From positions 1,364,001 through 1,428,000 of the forward strand of contig SSBO01000004.1 of assembly GCA_005281725.1 (NCBI GenBank): a stretch of 64,000 nucleotides of DNA, given 5' to 3'. The translations under genes and the position numbers were made by a program. The notes beneath the pieces are model-generated. The model made no database searches. It was given only the letters and a program-made list of their open reading frames with translations, and was not told the origin of the DNA. Positions 28,384 to 46,683 of this stretch are shown here, piece after piece (the stretch's first letter is position 1; each line of letters opens with the position of its first letter). The DNA is from Wuchereria bancrofti. Lineage: Eukaryota > Nematoda > Chromadorea > Rhabditida > Onchocercidae.

Positions 28384-29296
28384 TGTTTTTGACTTTCTAT
28401 GAAGTATTTTAAACTCTACATAAGAGTGTGCAATGTTTCAGAATACACCGAAAAGGATTTCGGCATGAGGCCTTTATGTTATTCACATTCAAAGCTGCCG
28501 TTCTGATCTCGGAACTGAAACCTTTTGTTATTTATTGTCAAGTTATATATTTTTTCCTTTTTTGGTACAGATTGGAAAAGTCAGAAAGAAAAAAACTAAA
28601 TTCAACTCTAAACTTTTCACACATGTGGGATTTTGTTTCTTACAAGTAATATTTCTTAGATAACACTTAGTGAACGTTGGTTTATCAAACGGTTATTGTT
28701 TCTTTGATGATCTGTGACATATTTCATGAAAGGGATGGCATAACTAATAAAATGTAGTTTGAAGAAAATCTGCACAACTATTACGTTCTCGGTTTTTTCA
28801 TTCCTGTTGTTTTCTTTATCTTACACTCACATCACTGTGTTTGGTCTTTTGCATTATGCATATGTTGTTGTATTTTGATTTATGAAATGAACTAAATGAA
28901 CTAATTTTTGTTTCTGGCATGATGATAATGTTTCTTAACGTATCTTGATACATTGCATATTTTAGCGATTTTTGAGATATAACAGGAATTTTATGAATTA
29001 GTGATTCGAATTTCCGTTAGAAGGTTTTGGACAATAACAACAGTATGATAGTACTTTAGGCGTAATGTGAGGTTTTTCGACTTTATAATATAAATTGTTT
29101 TTGCACTTTGTTCAGCTGACAATAAGAAGTTACGGTTTTCTGAATCTATACATTAGTAGTTCTTGATGAAAAATATGTGTTGACTAGTAGTTCAAAATAT
29201 AAAGGCATGGTGGCATATTGATTTTTCCTTTCTTAGCAGTCAGCTTACATTATTTGATCGGAGATTATCAGTAATGTATACGAGTAATTGGAACCA
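28384..29296. other. Intergenic region THOC1 to PIG-A
   Basis: About 0.9 kb without supported exons. A 73-codon frame at 28428-28649 has no family resemblance. The two genes share orientation; the gap is longer than in typical C. elegans operons. Confidence 0.5.
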
Positions 29297-32085
<2,789 letters not shown>

Positions 32086-33801
32086 TAAAGAATGACCTTT
32101 GCACTAAACATATGTATATGTTCGAAATAGGCACCAGTCATAAAACTTTCTCATATCATGCATTTATCGTCTCATCAACTTTTATTTTTTTATTTTGTAA
32201 GTCTTTTGACTTTGCATTTGTAATGATAATTCATAAACTGTTTATAGATTTTTTGTGCTGACTTTATTTTGCACATACACAGAGCTGAGAATGTTCATGC
32301 AGTTTATTTTTAAATCGCTTCAGAGAAAAATTCAGAAAATTCCAGAACATTGTGAGTACCAGCTATATCTGTACCACTATTATCATGTAATGAAATGTAG
32401 TTAGATATGGAATGTTATCATATCTCACATTCGATTAAGTTTTAATATAAAATTTGGAAAAAATTTTTCTTACAAAAATGACTGAAAGTAGCATATTGTA
32501 AAGAATTGAGTTACAGTTATTAAGCAACTTACACTAAAGAACATCTGATTTATTTAAAACTCATATAACTATAGCTACATCTTCCACTTAATTTAATAAC
32601 ACACCGACCACAATATATGTTTGAGGTTAAATTGTAATTATAGCAACAAGATCAGCACTTATTGTGAAGTTGACAGAGCCACTGTTATAGGTGGAGTGGG
32701 CTCTTATGCAAAATTTTCATACCACATTATCCTAGTTGCCGTTATCACGTACCACATTATCCTAATTGATTGCGGTGCTTTAATTTCTGAATATTTTAGT
32801 ATTTTCGATAAGTGTTCAAGCAGTGAACATTAGGAACTGCTGACAACATTACAAATGGACTCTGTAGAGTTGTCATATGCACTTTGAGATAACTCTGAAA
32901 GACTTGTTAATGATAATCTTATTCAGTTATTTTTCATTAACCTTTTGTTCGTTAATGTGTATTCATTATTCCACGTGTTGGATGACTAAAATGATAGTAC
33001 TGATGCATAATTGTGTCTTTGATTGCAATATTTTCTTCTCTGTGCGACTAACCTTTGCAGTACTTTAAATTCTCAAACAAGCTGAAATGGCCAGTTCATT
33101 TTCAGTTGTCACCTCTGCCTTTATCAGCTATTGAATACATTATTGAATTTTGACATTATCATAGAAATTCATTTCCAATTTATCCGAATATCGTTGAAAC
33201 CATTTTATTAAACATTTGCGAAAAGTCTTGAACTGAATAACCTCTCAATTGGGCTATGGCGAATAAAATAAGTTCTCACACCTTGTGGATCAATTTCAGT
33301 ATTTTGCTACAGAAATGATGGACGTCTCAGTAAACTAGTAGATGTTATAATAAACTGATAACTTCTGCTGTATATTTGGAGGCGATCTGTGTCGACAATC
33401 TACCTTGAGCTACTTAATTAGTAAATTTCGGCTGCTTGCTTCTTTAGCCATAAAAGGAAAAGTAACATATAGCATTTGGCTAAGTTGCCAACCTAAACAT
33501 TGGACGTGGGTACTTTTATATACTGTTAACATTTAGACTAAATTTTTGTAATCATTTTACGAACGTCTATTGATACAAATATATGAAAGAGTAATACGGA
33601 CGAGGTACTACCTCAATTTTTGTCATTAAATTTTACAGTATATCTTAGAAGAGAATAGCAATAGATGAGGCATCGTTTAAATTTAGTTATAGGTTGGTAA
33701 GATTTGCCTTACGGTTTATGCAAGTTTGGGAGCTTCTGAACTGGTCATCTTTTAATTTGTAGTATTGTTTTCAGGAAATCGACTAGAAGTGGTTTATACA
33801 A
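32086..33801. other. Intergenic region PIG-A to CIP2A-like gene
   Basis: About 1.7 kb with no supported exon. It contains a spaced 15-mer repeat (TACCACATTATCCTA) at about 32720 and 32750. A good acceptor (TTGTTTTCAG) ends near 33775, 26 bases before the next ATG. Confidence 0.5.
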
Positions 33802-36800
33802 ATGAGTGATGCCTTAAGGGCATCTATTACTGCAGCTACAACTGCTGCCTACCGATTTCACAGCGACAGTAACGAAAGTAATGCTTCTTCGTTGGATGCT
33901 CATTTAGGGGTGAACACTTTATTTCCTTAAAGTCTTGGGACAAACGATAAATCCATTTCTATGTTTTATAACCTGAATATTTCCACAAAATATATATTTT
34001 CACTCGGTTTTAAATGATTTAGCTATGAATTTTACATGTATGATAATTCCAATGGAATCATTCAATTTTTATTAGTTCTACCTCGGTAACAAGTAAATCA
34101 CTAGAGTTGTATTAAGTTACAATATCCTTAGTGATAAAATAAAGTCCCCAACTTTATATATCCATTTTTCTGCTATTCACTTCTTCCTTACATTAACGAA
34201 CTAAGATTATTATCATCTTTTTCTATTTAAACGAAACGGTTCCAGAAATTGGTCGAGTTAACAAGTATTTTGGATACATCAGCCAGATTAAGCATACATG
34301 ATCGTCAGTTATGCGATTTGCTTCGTTACTGTTCAATGCTACTGAATGGTATTTCTACATCGGCAGTTACCCGTTCTCGTTTACATCTTTTTCTTTTCAA
34401 CTTAGGTTGGCTGTGTTTTCAATGTTTTACTTTCGAATTTATAAAGATTTCACCGCTTTTCTTTGCTCAGTATAGCATTTATCGTGTTTAAATTACACAA
34501 AGCAGCCGCCATTATAGAAATGTAAGCAATAAGGTTAAGGTAGATGTTGGCATTACGATAATCATTTTTGCACATGCCAGTTAGCAGATGTGTTTTAGCT
34601 TTTCACAATATCTCGATCAGAAGGTACCTGGCAGGAGAAAATTTACAAATATGTGGGTCAGTTTTTGAATGCTTAAAGTTGTCGCTGCGAGAACAGCTTG
34701 GCCCACAAAATCTTATTGACGTATTGCGATTGCTTCAGGTGTGTTATATTTATATTGGTAGGTTTAATGATGTTCGATTTTGTTGCTAACATAATATTTT
34801 TTGCTTGTTTAGGTACTCACTTATGAACGAAATGTAGTGCTTGGAATATGGACAAATGATCTTATTTCATTTCTTTTAAGCGAAGTGTTAGTTTTAGCTT
34901 CATTTACCTTTTCACTATGAATATGTTTATATAAGGTTTGGTTTTGACCTGTTTGCTGTGCTTGTATTATTAGACTCTGATTTGTATAGTTTGTATTTAA
35001 TTTTGTATCATATTTATTTTCTTGTGCCCATTTACATTTATTAAAAGATTTTCACAACTGAAGTGCAAAATTTCACAAGTTTCCCAACTTTAAATATTTT
35101 TATTTAATTGGATTTATTGTAGGACTTGTGATGATGAACCGGAATGGCTTCCTTATTGTATAGCCATACTATGTAATCTTGCTGCTCGATCGAAATCAGC
35201 TTGTTTAAGAATACGCAAATCAGTGAGTTCATTTTTCTGTGGTTTTGTAATAAAATGATTTTAAATCCCGGGTTTCTGATATGGAGTATGATACATGAAC
35301 CGTTTGCATCTTTTTGTTTTTGAATAATGAAGTAATAACATTGTTTCAATTACTCTAATATGAAACACTTACAGTCATCCTACAAAGCTTTCACCCACAA
35401 ACTGCTAAAGCTGTTAGCTCATGACTCGCGAACTGTAGTTATTTCATCTCTTGTACTAGTCGGTTTTCTGGAGGAAAAACTTCGTGATATGGTAACTTTT
35501 TTAAGCAGTTAATTCAAACATAGCAAAAAGTCTTAATCATATCATATGCATTCTATGGCGTTTAAAGAATAACTTTATGGGACCATTTAATATAAAGTTG
35601 TTTTGCTAGTATTTTTAGCATTTTTTGGAGAAAAAAATTGGTGAGAGGAAAAAACAGAATGTAATATTTTGCTCAATTTTTGAAGTGGAAAGAATAGCTC
35701 GTAGCAGGAACAACAAGATGTAATACTGAACTGAAAGCATATTCATGCATAACAGATGGAAAGTGGAAAAACTTCTCACTTCAGGTATTTTGTTCTCGGA
35801 ACATTCCTCAAACATTCCGGTGTGTTTTCAATGTTTTAATTTTGGGGGACCATTTGATGACGCGACATATTGCTGTTGATCTGCTGAAGCGACTAATCAT
35901 TAATGACTGTTCTGATGTATGTTTTTAAAGGTTTATTATCTTCAAACAGGTCCTCCATTTTTGTGATGGGAAAAATGCTTAAACAGAATATACAGGAATG
36001 TTTATATAACTGATTTAAATTTGTGCTGCTACTTCACCTCCTACCCATATTTTATCATTTTCTGGTAATAGACATGAAGAAAGTGAACTAGACTTTGCAG
36101 ATATCATCACTTCCAACAATTACGTCTACAGGCAAAGATCTCGTTTCCTATTCATATTTCGAAAACACGATTCAACTTGTTGCAGGCCTTTTTGTTCAAA
36201 TTGATCCTCGCACCGAGGAGTCATTTAAAGTAGGTCATTTCATCTCTCAAATCTTCTATAGGATTCCTGAAAATTTAGTTTGTGAAAGTGTGTTTGTAGG
36301 TATACGATCTTTTTTTATCATTTTGTTCGATGGCACAGTTACGATCAGCAACTGTCCAAGCTGTTTTACGGTGCTCAGTACACAAAGAAAGACTGACAAC
36401 TCCAATTCTGGCTATTTACAACACATCTAATCTCTCTTTCGATGAAGCGATTGAGCCTGAAATCCCTTTGAAGGCTCTACGTCTTCTCATTTATCTGCTG
36501 CAGGTACAAGAAAAGTGTGACTTTTGATATTTTCCCCCTTTTGACATTCATGCTGACAAAGCTTTGATAACGAAGTATGAACAGGATGTTAAGTTTCATT
36601 ACATATTTCGTTTTTCTAAGCTGTTAAAAGTTTCATTTGGACGTTTGTTAGTGAATGGAGCATTGATACTGGAGTCATCTCTAGTTCATATAAATTAATC
36701 TAGTTAAGGAGTTCATATTTTTAATATAAGTCAAAAAAATAAATATGTCGAAAAATTGGCATTTTAACTTGCATCAGCATAATTTTTATATTATTGAGTA

Positions 36801-39800
36801 TTGATCGTGATATTCGCACGTATTTGTATCTGTTAATCTCAAGATAATTTTGCACAGGAACTAATCGAAAACGACGGTCATGTACAAGATGTTTTGCCCA
36901 CTGAACATGTTTTACGACTTATCGAAAATAACACAAAAACGGCGATTGAAACAGTCAGCAACTTTGTAAAATTTCAATGCCAAAGAATAACTGAGGGGTT
37001 ACGCCTCGCTGAAAGTAATCGCTTACGATTCATTTACTGTTCCATGAAGAAATTATACTCAGATTTTGTGGTTCACATCCATATTGTGGATGTGAACCAC
37101 AAAATTTACATCCATTTTAGTTTTCTTCCTTTTTTTCAGCGGTTTCAAATGATGATGAAACAAGAACTTATTTATTCGAAGTTGTCAGTGCTCCGCTTTG
37201 CTCTCACATCATCGAATCACAAATGATCTCAAATACTGTTGTTACTTACGTAGGACAGCCTGCAATGCAACGTAGTGGATCTTTGCCTGAATGGTGGTGA
37301 GTTTTGTGTATTGCCCTGCATTTTGGGATTTAGGAGTCAATTCTATTAATTTATTAATAAAGTGAGCTGTTAGTAGTTGCACGTCTTTCATATTTCTCGA
37401 ATTTATATAACATCAGTACTTCGTATTCATAACTTTATCCTTTGCAATATGCTCGAGTTCACCATTTACCTTGCTTTACTGTTGTAATATCATCTTGGAA
37501 GAACAGGGAATCTTTTTTTTTCCTCTGTTTTCATCTAATGTTCTTCATTACTTCATTGTATAAATTATATGAAAACTTATAGCGTAGATGGCGTAGCAGT
37601 CGTTTTGAAACTACTGAGAGTTCTGACCATACTGAAGGATCATTCAAAACCACACAAAGATTTGTATTGGAAAATACTGAAGGTACATGATACTAAATGT
37701 TAATTAACTTGATATCTGAGCATTTTAGTTTCTGGATTTGTTTCTATCCTATCTTTCAGGATGACCGCTTAGTGCCGTTTATCGCATATGCAGTTGTTGA
37801 TGGTAGTGCCGACTTGACGCATGAAGCTTTACTTCTTTACATACATTGTGCACAAAGTCATACTTTTCCTACAAAATGGTGTGCTTTCAATATTTATTTT
37901 TTTTCTTAACTTATCTTAATTAACTGTTTTGAGGTTGGGAGATTTGATAGCAAGCTATCGTGAAGAAAAGATTTTGACATCTAATGCAGCAAGGATCTGC
38001 TTATCTCGGTGTGTTTCTTTTTGTTTTCAATATTTCCTTTTGTGTTGTGGTTAATACAATATGTTATTAATTTTAAATAACTTAACTACTTTGGAGTAAA
38101 TAGGAAATCACTGCAAGCATATTCGTTACTCACCCCTATATATTATCGTTCTAGCGACACCTCCGAAGTTAGCTTAAATGGTGATGTTGGTGGTTTCGCA
38201 GTAGATAATAAAAAAACACCCAGTGATCGTTTGATAAATAAAGGTGAGACTGCAAAACAAGTCGGTGATCCGCCGGATAAGCTACAGCTAGAGAATGTTG
38301 TGAGTTTGAAATCATTTTTGTACTATTTCAAATGATTTGTGTGAAATGGTGCGGAATGATGTAACGTGCTCTTTGATTATTAATTTACATAATATTTATT
38401 TCTATGTTATCGCATAAATAAAAATAGTGTCTGACACTGAACCAAGTTTCCAGCTCAAAGATCCTCGAGTATCGCAGTTATTAAATATGTATGAAAAGGA
38501 GGTACGAACTTTGAAGGTACGTTTCTTACACCTGTACTTCTTTGGCTGTTTATTCTGTGAAAACTATTACAATTCGTCCTCCTTTCTTCCTTTAACTGGT
38601 GTTTTATTCGAATCAAAATGCTATTTCGGTTTGAGTTTAATTCGACTTCAACTAATATGCAGCACTTATTTTCATGTTTATGAAACTTACATTTTCAAAT
38701 GTTATAAGCATAATAATTTGCGGTACACATTCTAGAAAATGGATTCTAAAGCCAATGACACTTTGCCAGTATATTTTTTGTGTTATTGCTTTTTCTGTTT
38801 TATTGCTACTTATGCACATTATATGTTTAGATTCGGGAAGAAGAATTGGAAAGAATAGTGGCAAAGATGGAAGAATCGTTGCGTCATCATGAAGATCATA
38901 ATCTGCGTAACAAGGAAGATAGTGAAAATGAGGTGGCGGTTTAGAGCTTTTTTAATCTTCAGAGAAGTTTTAACTTTTAATTCTATCACAATTTTTACAG
39001 ATAATAAGCCTTCGAAAATTGGTTGCTGATTGCGAAAAAAAAATCGAAAATTTAAACGAGCTGCTAACTTCTCTCTATTCAGAGAAAAGGGAAGCAGAAG
39101 AAACGTGCGAAGCTTATAGGAAAATAGTGGAGGATAAAAAAATGGAACTGGCTGTGCTCAGTGACGAGTGAGTTTATTTAAAATTTAAACATCTCAGTGT
39201 CCCGGATCAAAATCTGTGAAGTCAACTTAGCACTTTTTGATTTCATGACATTTCAGATTTGTTACGGTGGTAAGTAAACTTCCACCGAAGTTATAAATAT
39301 CACGAGTGGAATTTACTGTGATAGATTCAAAACCACTTTTTTGACATGTTCCTGGTCTCTTCATTCTTGGTACTTTTTTTACTTTCAGACTTGAAAAAAT
39401 GACACAGGAAAAAAACATTTTACAAGAAGAAAATAAAAGTGAACGAGAGCTTGCTACACTAGCGAAGAGCCGTTACGACGAGCTGAAGAAAAAATTTGCC
39501 CAGTAAACTTTGTTTACAAGATCGAATTAAGTTTTAAAAAAAATTTAAGAAGGAAAAGTGGAACAGATGCGATGTTCAATGCTTTGTTAAATTTTATAAA
39601 GTTATTATATTTCCAGAGCATCAGATGCTTTGATTAATAAGGACAAAGAATGTGTTCAACTCGTCAATGAATTTAAAATCTTGGAATTAAATTTGGTAGC
39701 TAAAAAAGCCGAAAACAGCGGTTCACATTTCTTGTTTTGAAAAATATAGGGCATTGCACACATCGCAGAAGTTCGTGCGATGAATAACTATCTTATTCAC

Positions 39801-40369
39801 AGTATTAGCGTTTAGATGTCATTTGGTTTTTTCTTTTAGATGAGTAGTCAGAATTCTCTGTTCCAATAACGCTTAATGAAAATAGGTTTTGGAGAAATTC
39901 ATTTCGTACTTTACTTATAAATACTAACTCCACTAGAAAACTTTATATGTCAACGCGAATATGGCTTGTGCTTCATTATAGACAGCTTAGCTCAAACTTA
40001 AAACTTCATTGCACTTGGTTTTGCAGAGATGGCTGAGAGTTTGAAGCATGCACAGAGGAAACTGGAGGAGATAACGAATACTAAAGATTCTGAAGTGAAA
40101 TGTTTGAAAAATTTGGTAATTATCTTTACCTGCTTATCCTTTTTACAGTAAAATTATTTTGCAACACTTAAGGCTGTATGTCTTACCTCAGGATAAAGAA
40201 TTTCTTATTCTCATATGCAAATGTTTATTTTCCCAGTGAAAAGTTTAAAAATCTACGTGGTACATTATAGCTGGATGGGAAAGCTGAAGAGATTGAACGT
40301 CTCAGCAAGGAGTTACAAAAAGTTTTGAAGTTCAAAGACCAGATGATGCAGATGATGAACGAGATCTAA
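33802..40369 (+). CDS. CIP2A homolog (cellular inhibitor of PP2A), armadillo-like plus coiled coil
   Basis: Twenty-two exons close in phase to 888 residues; human CIP2A has 905. Exons: 33802-33909, 34246-34348, 34581-34738, 34813-34886, 35123-35222, 35375-35491, 35785-35916, 36101-36229, 36300-36503, 36858-37014, 37140-37296, 37583-37682, 37760-37878, 37934-38008, 38104-38299, 38454-38516, 38831-38932, 39001-39167, 39389-39502, 39617-39720, 40027-40115, 40271-40369. The N-terminal two thirds is a helical repeat with family landmarks in order: IDVLRLLQVLTYERNV, ILCNLAARSKSACLRIRKSS, FCSRNIPQTFRCVFNVLILG, YDLFLSFCSMAQLR and YWKILKDDRLVPFIAYAV. From about residue 660 it is a continuous Glu/Lys-rich coiled coil ending KFKDQMMQMMNEI. 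In mammals CIP2A restrains PP2A-B56 and works with TOPBP1 at broken mitotic chromosomes; these roles here are inferred. An acceptor-like site precedes the ATG. Confidence 0.88.
37063..37105 (+). repeat. Perfect 19-bp inverted repeat in a short intron
   Basis: ATTTTGTGGTTCACATCCA is followed by a five-base loop (TATTG) and its exact reverse complement. It lies inside the 125-base intron between exons 10 and 11 of the CIP2A-like gene. The intron is short enough that the hairpin would take up a third of it. Confidence 0.93.
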
Positions 40370-41254
40370 ATCGATACATTTTAACACTGGGTATCTCAAA
40401 TCTTATACTGTAGGGACAGAAATCTTCACTTTTTGCATTAATTCCCTTTCTAATTTCCCATGTAAATTGGGACTTTTATTATTTATGTTTGCTATGGCTT
40501 AGGAAATGTATATTCCATTGTATATCGGTGGGACATTATTTTCTAGGAATTCACTCCTGGTAGGGCATTTAAATGCATCGTTGAGAAGCGCACACATGCA
40601 TAACATTGATGCATTGAAATATCACTCTGACACCGGTGCCACCTGAACTGGCGAAGCAGGAATTTAAACAGATTCTAGTGAGTCAACTTGACATTTGTTG
40701 ATTAGGGAACCAAAGGCCAAAGGAATTTCGAAATAAGTTTGGTTTTCTGGTGCTAGCTTAGCTTTAAATATCCATTTTGCTGTTGTTTATCATTGATCAT
40801 TGTAAAGGTACTTCGAAATTTTTAATTTTATATTTAAATTCTTCTGTAGTTTTAGATGTAAATTGGTTCTTATATAATGCAAAGTTCCATAAAAATGTAT
40901 ATATTCAGCTTTCAAGCTTTCATTATGTACTGCTGTTTAGTTTCGGGAGTATCATATGCCCCCTCTTTTTTCGAAAAAGAAAAAAACTTTTTTGGAAAGT
41001 TTGGGATGTTTGAAGAAAGTTGTATAGAACAGACCTTCACTGTAAGGATGATTGTAGGTCTTTTTATTTTCGATGAGATATTGAAAGTTTTTCTAGCTAA
41101 ATAATTGCAGAGGCTTTATGTAGGATGAAGCAGAGCATATTAGATGATGCGCTCGAAAAAAGGAAGTGAAGTTAAAAGACGTAGTTACGGTTAAATTCAC
41201 GTCAGGATCACATAAGGATTAAGGAATTTTGGGTGAGAGTCATGGGTGATTTTT
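40370..41254. other. Intergenic region
   Basis: About 0.9 kb between the CIP2A-like stop codon and the end of the enolase pseudogene. No coding exon is supported; the open frames at 40777-41104 are Phe/Lys-rich and resemble no family. Confidence 0.5.
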
Positions 41255-43750
<2,496 letters not shown>

Positions 43751-44198
43751 GAGAGTTCAGATTTAGTATAAATAATTCAATGAGTCCAATTTGAATTTCT
43801 CTGAGGCACTGGTAAATGTAATAAATTCAGAATAGACGATATTCATCGTCTATTTTGTGATCAGTGCCGAACTCCGTAAACAATTGCGACGTATAATAAG
43901 TGAAACGTCAAAACATTCTAGTCAGTTAAGAATGTTCATCCAATCCATTTTTCCTATTAAAAAACGCCCAACAGTGGAGGAGCAAGGAACTGTAACGACA
44001 TTACCTGATATATGAATGAGATGTACAATTCCATCTGAAGTCAATATTTATATAGATTCATTTTAATCTAGCAAATTTACATATTGATTAAATACGAAAA
44101 AGATAGTCATAAAAGCATTTAAAATATGGGAAAAGTACTTGTTGCTACTTTTTCAAGAATCAAATTTGTAGGCTCGAAAGAAACGTAAGCCTGATTAG
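43751..44198. other. Intergenic region between divergent pseudogene and kinase
   Basis: About 0.45 kb. It contains a perfect 10-bp inverted repeat at 43831-43854 (AATAGACGAT, ATTC loop, ATCGTCTATT). An acceptor-like AATTTGTAG ends at about 44171, 28 bases before the kinase ATG, which suggests a trans-splice site. Confidence 0.6.
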
Positions 44199-46683
44199 AT
44201 GGACTTGATCGATCTGTCTGAGGGCAAAGTGATAAGTAAACGATGGGTTGTCGATGAGAAGTTGGGCGAAGGTTCGTGTGCTACCGTATACAAAGTGCAC
44301 GATTTGAACGATACTCGAGTGAAAGCTGCCCTCAAAGTAAGTGAGACAAATCAATCATCCATTCACTGTTTAGCAAACACACACACACAGACACACACAC
44401 ACACATCTTACTATTTCGCGTCATCCTTTTGGTCACAGTAAATCTTTGCAATCATTTGTGATTTGTACAAATAAAGCTCACTAGTGATTAAGAATCTCAC
44501 CAAAGATAAGTTCATACTTTGTGTTTTTCATGCTAAAGCATCATTCTCTCTTTCGAGCAAACTCTTTCGACCCTAATTTTATTTCAAGAAGAAATCAACA
44601 TATAATGGAAAGATCCGTGAAATGAAATGAGTGATGCAACTCAAACTAATACCATTTCATGTTTAGCACCTAGCACGTTATCCTCCCTGCGTTTTTAAAC
44701 CTATTCCTTCACGTAGAAAACGCCGAAATAATAGTATGGACACATACCTCACCAGATTTAATATGACAAGAAGGTACTTCTGTCTACTGTAGCGCAATTA
44801 ATTTAATGGTCGTAAAATTATAGGTTGAAGCGCGTTCAGGTGACAATTGCGGGGTATTGAAGAAGGAAGTAGCTGTCATGCGAAAGTTGCAATGTCGAAG
44901 ACATACTGTTCGAGTGGTACATGCTGCACGTCGCGAATATGTCCCTTTTATTACTTTTTACTTAGATGCTTCTTTCAATTGTTTGATTCTATTATTATAA
45001 TCTATTACTGGATGTTTTTCCCTCAAGAAATTCTGAATTCTTTATCGTATGAAAGGGCAATGTTAAAGCGTGACGAATATATTTTCGGGGATCAAAATCC
45101 GGCACTATACATCAATGAGGGTTAATGAAATGCATGACTTAACGATACTGATGGATATATGCAACCATTTATATCTGTCATGGCACTTCCAAAAAGCGAA
45201 CTGCATTGAATGTTTGGATAACCCAAATGACTGACTTTTCCCTATGATAACTTAATATATTAAGTAATTCACATCGGCATTTTGTAATTCATTAAAATTA
45301 ATAAGACTATATTACATGACAAACAGTTATTAAATATTTTGAAAATCATATTACAGTATTCATATGTTGTGATGTCACTCTTGGGACCAAATTTAATGCA
45401 GCTAAAAAAGATGTGCAAAGCAAACACATTTAGTGCTGCGACGACAAATCGAATCGGAGTTCATGCACTGTATGCTATAAAACAATTACACGAAATCGGT
45501 TATGTACATCGAGATATCAAGCCAGGTTAGTCTATCAACATTACTTATAACCCACAACAATACAATACATATACAGCAAAGTTTGTGTATGGCAACATAT
45601 AGACAATGACAAAATAGCATAGTCAGATCTCTTGGAAATTTTCAAATATTTCAATATTTCACTTCATTTTACAGCAAATATGGTGATCGGACGGCGTGGC
45701 CATGAGGCACGTATTGTTTATCTGATTGATTACGGTATGGCACGAGAATATGCAATTTGGGAAGAAGGTTACGCACGAATTAGGCGGCAGCGTGAGCATG
45801 TTCTTATGAGAGGTACAACAAGGTATACTTGAATGAAATACTTTAGCGAATATGTAGCTGATTTTTCCAAAAGCCTTCATGATTATGACATTGGTGATTC
45901 CCTTTAATTTTGTTTTTTGAAGATTTGTTGTCCAGTACAGCGATCTTAATTAGGTATTGCTCTCCGACAGTTCATGCCCGAATGGAGCAGGGAAGAAAGG
46001 ATGATTTGTGGTCGTTGATTTATGTCCTTGTTGAATTACATGCCGGATTGCCTTGGCGTGGTATCACTGTACGTATTTTATGGAGAGTTTTTGTGTCATT
46101 TAAATATCAATATCGCTGAGAAGTGGATTCGAAATAAAATCTTTTTTATTAAGATTTAGAATTCGTTGAATGTTTCCACATGAAATTTGCATGAAATTAA
46201 TTGTGTCTTACATTAACAGGAAAAAGAAGTGGGCATAATGAAGGACAAAATAACAGATGAAGTATTGATGGCAGACTGTCCACCGGAATGGATTCACATA
46301 ATGAAGTACATACGGACATTGACTTATGAATCAAGACCTGACTATAAGAAAATTTATGATTTGTTGATGAGTTGCATGAAGCGACTCAGTGTTTCCTTTT
46401 CCGATCCATATGACTGGGAAATCAGTTTCTCTTCCAAGGTAGTTCAAACTCGAAAATTGAATTTTATCTCAACTTTCCAAATGACAGAAATGTCTTTTTA
46501 AAAAGAAAATCGGTCTTTTTTCTTCAGTCGTCTCGAACCACAACTACGATTAGAACGGAAGCAACAACGACACTCATTACGAAAGAATCATCGGACACAA
46601 AATCCATCAATAACAGACAACTGTACAATTTCCCACCCACCACGGATCCCAAACAGTTCGAGTGTAATGATATTGGGATATAA
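44199..46683 (+). CDS. CK1-superfamily protein kinase, tau-tubulin-kinase-like (nematode TTBKL type)
   Basis: Seven exons (44199-44336, 44824-44940, 45357-45525, 45675-45822, 45954-46068, 46220-46438, 46528-46683) close in phase to 353 residues. The kinase fold fills about residues 14-300. The glycine-rich loop is LGEGSCATVYKVHD, the ATP lysine is in AALKVEA, and the catalytic loop is YVHRDIKPANM with HRD intact. The metal-binding motif is LIDYGMAR, so DFG is DYG. RGTTRYCSPTVHARMEQGRK-DDLW is the CK1-type activation and substrate segment, with LPWRGIT after it. The Arg-Gly-Thr-x-Arg-Tyr-x-Ser/Ala-Pro sequence is typical of TTBK and worm TTBKL kinases, a group greatly expanded in nematodes with many sperm-expressed members. 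The C-terminal tail is short and Thr/Ser-rich (TTTTIRTEATTTLITKE). All catalytic residues are present, so it is probably active. The donor ending exon 2 (TAT/GTCCCT) is weak, so that junction may be off by a codon. Confidence 0.91.
44376..44404. repeat. (AC)n microsatellite with one interruption
   Basis: AC dinucleotide run of about 29 bases, interrupted once by AG, in intron 1 of the kinase gene. Confidence 0.85.

Noticed and set aside
38427..38453. Upstream extension of CIP2A-like exon 16 (frame starting MSDTEPSFQ)
   Set aside because: Using the acceptor at about 38427 is out of phase with exon 15, whereas TTTCCAG at 38453 restores phase 0.
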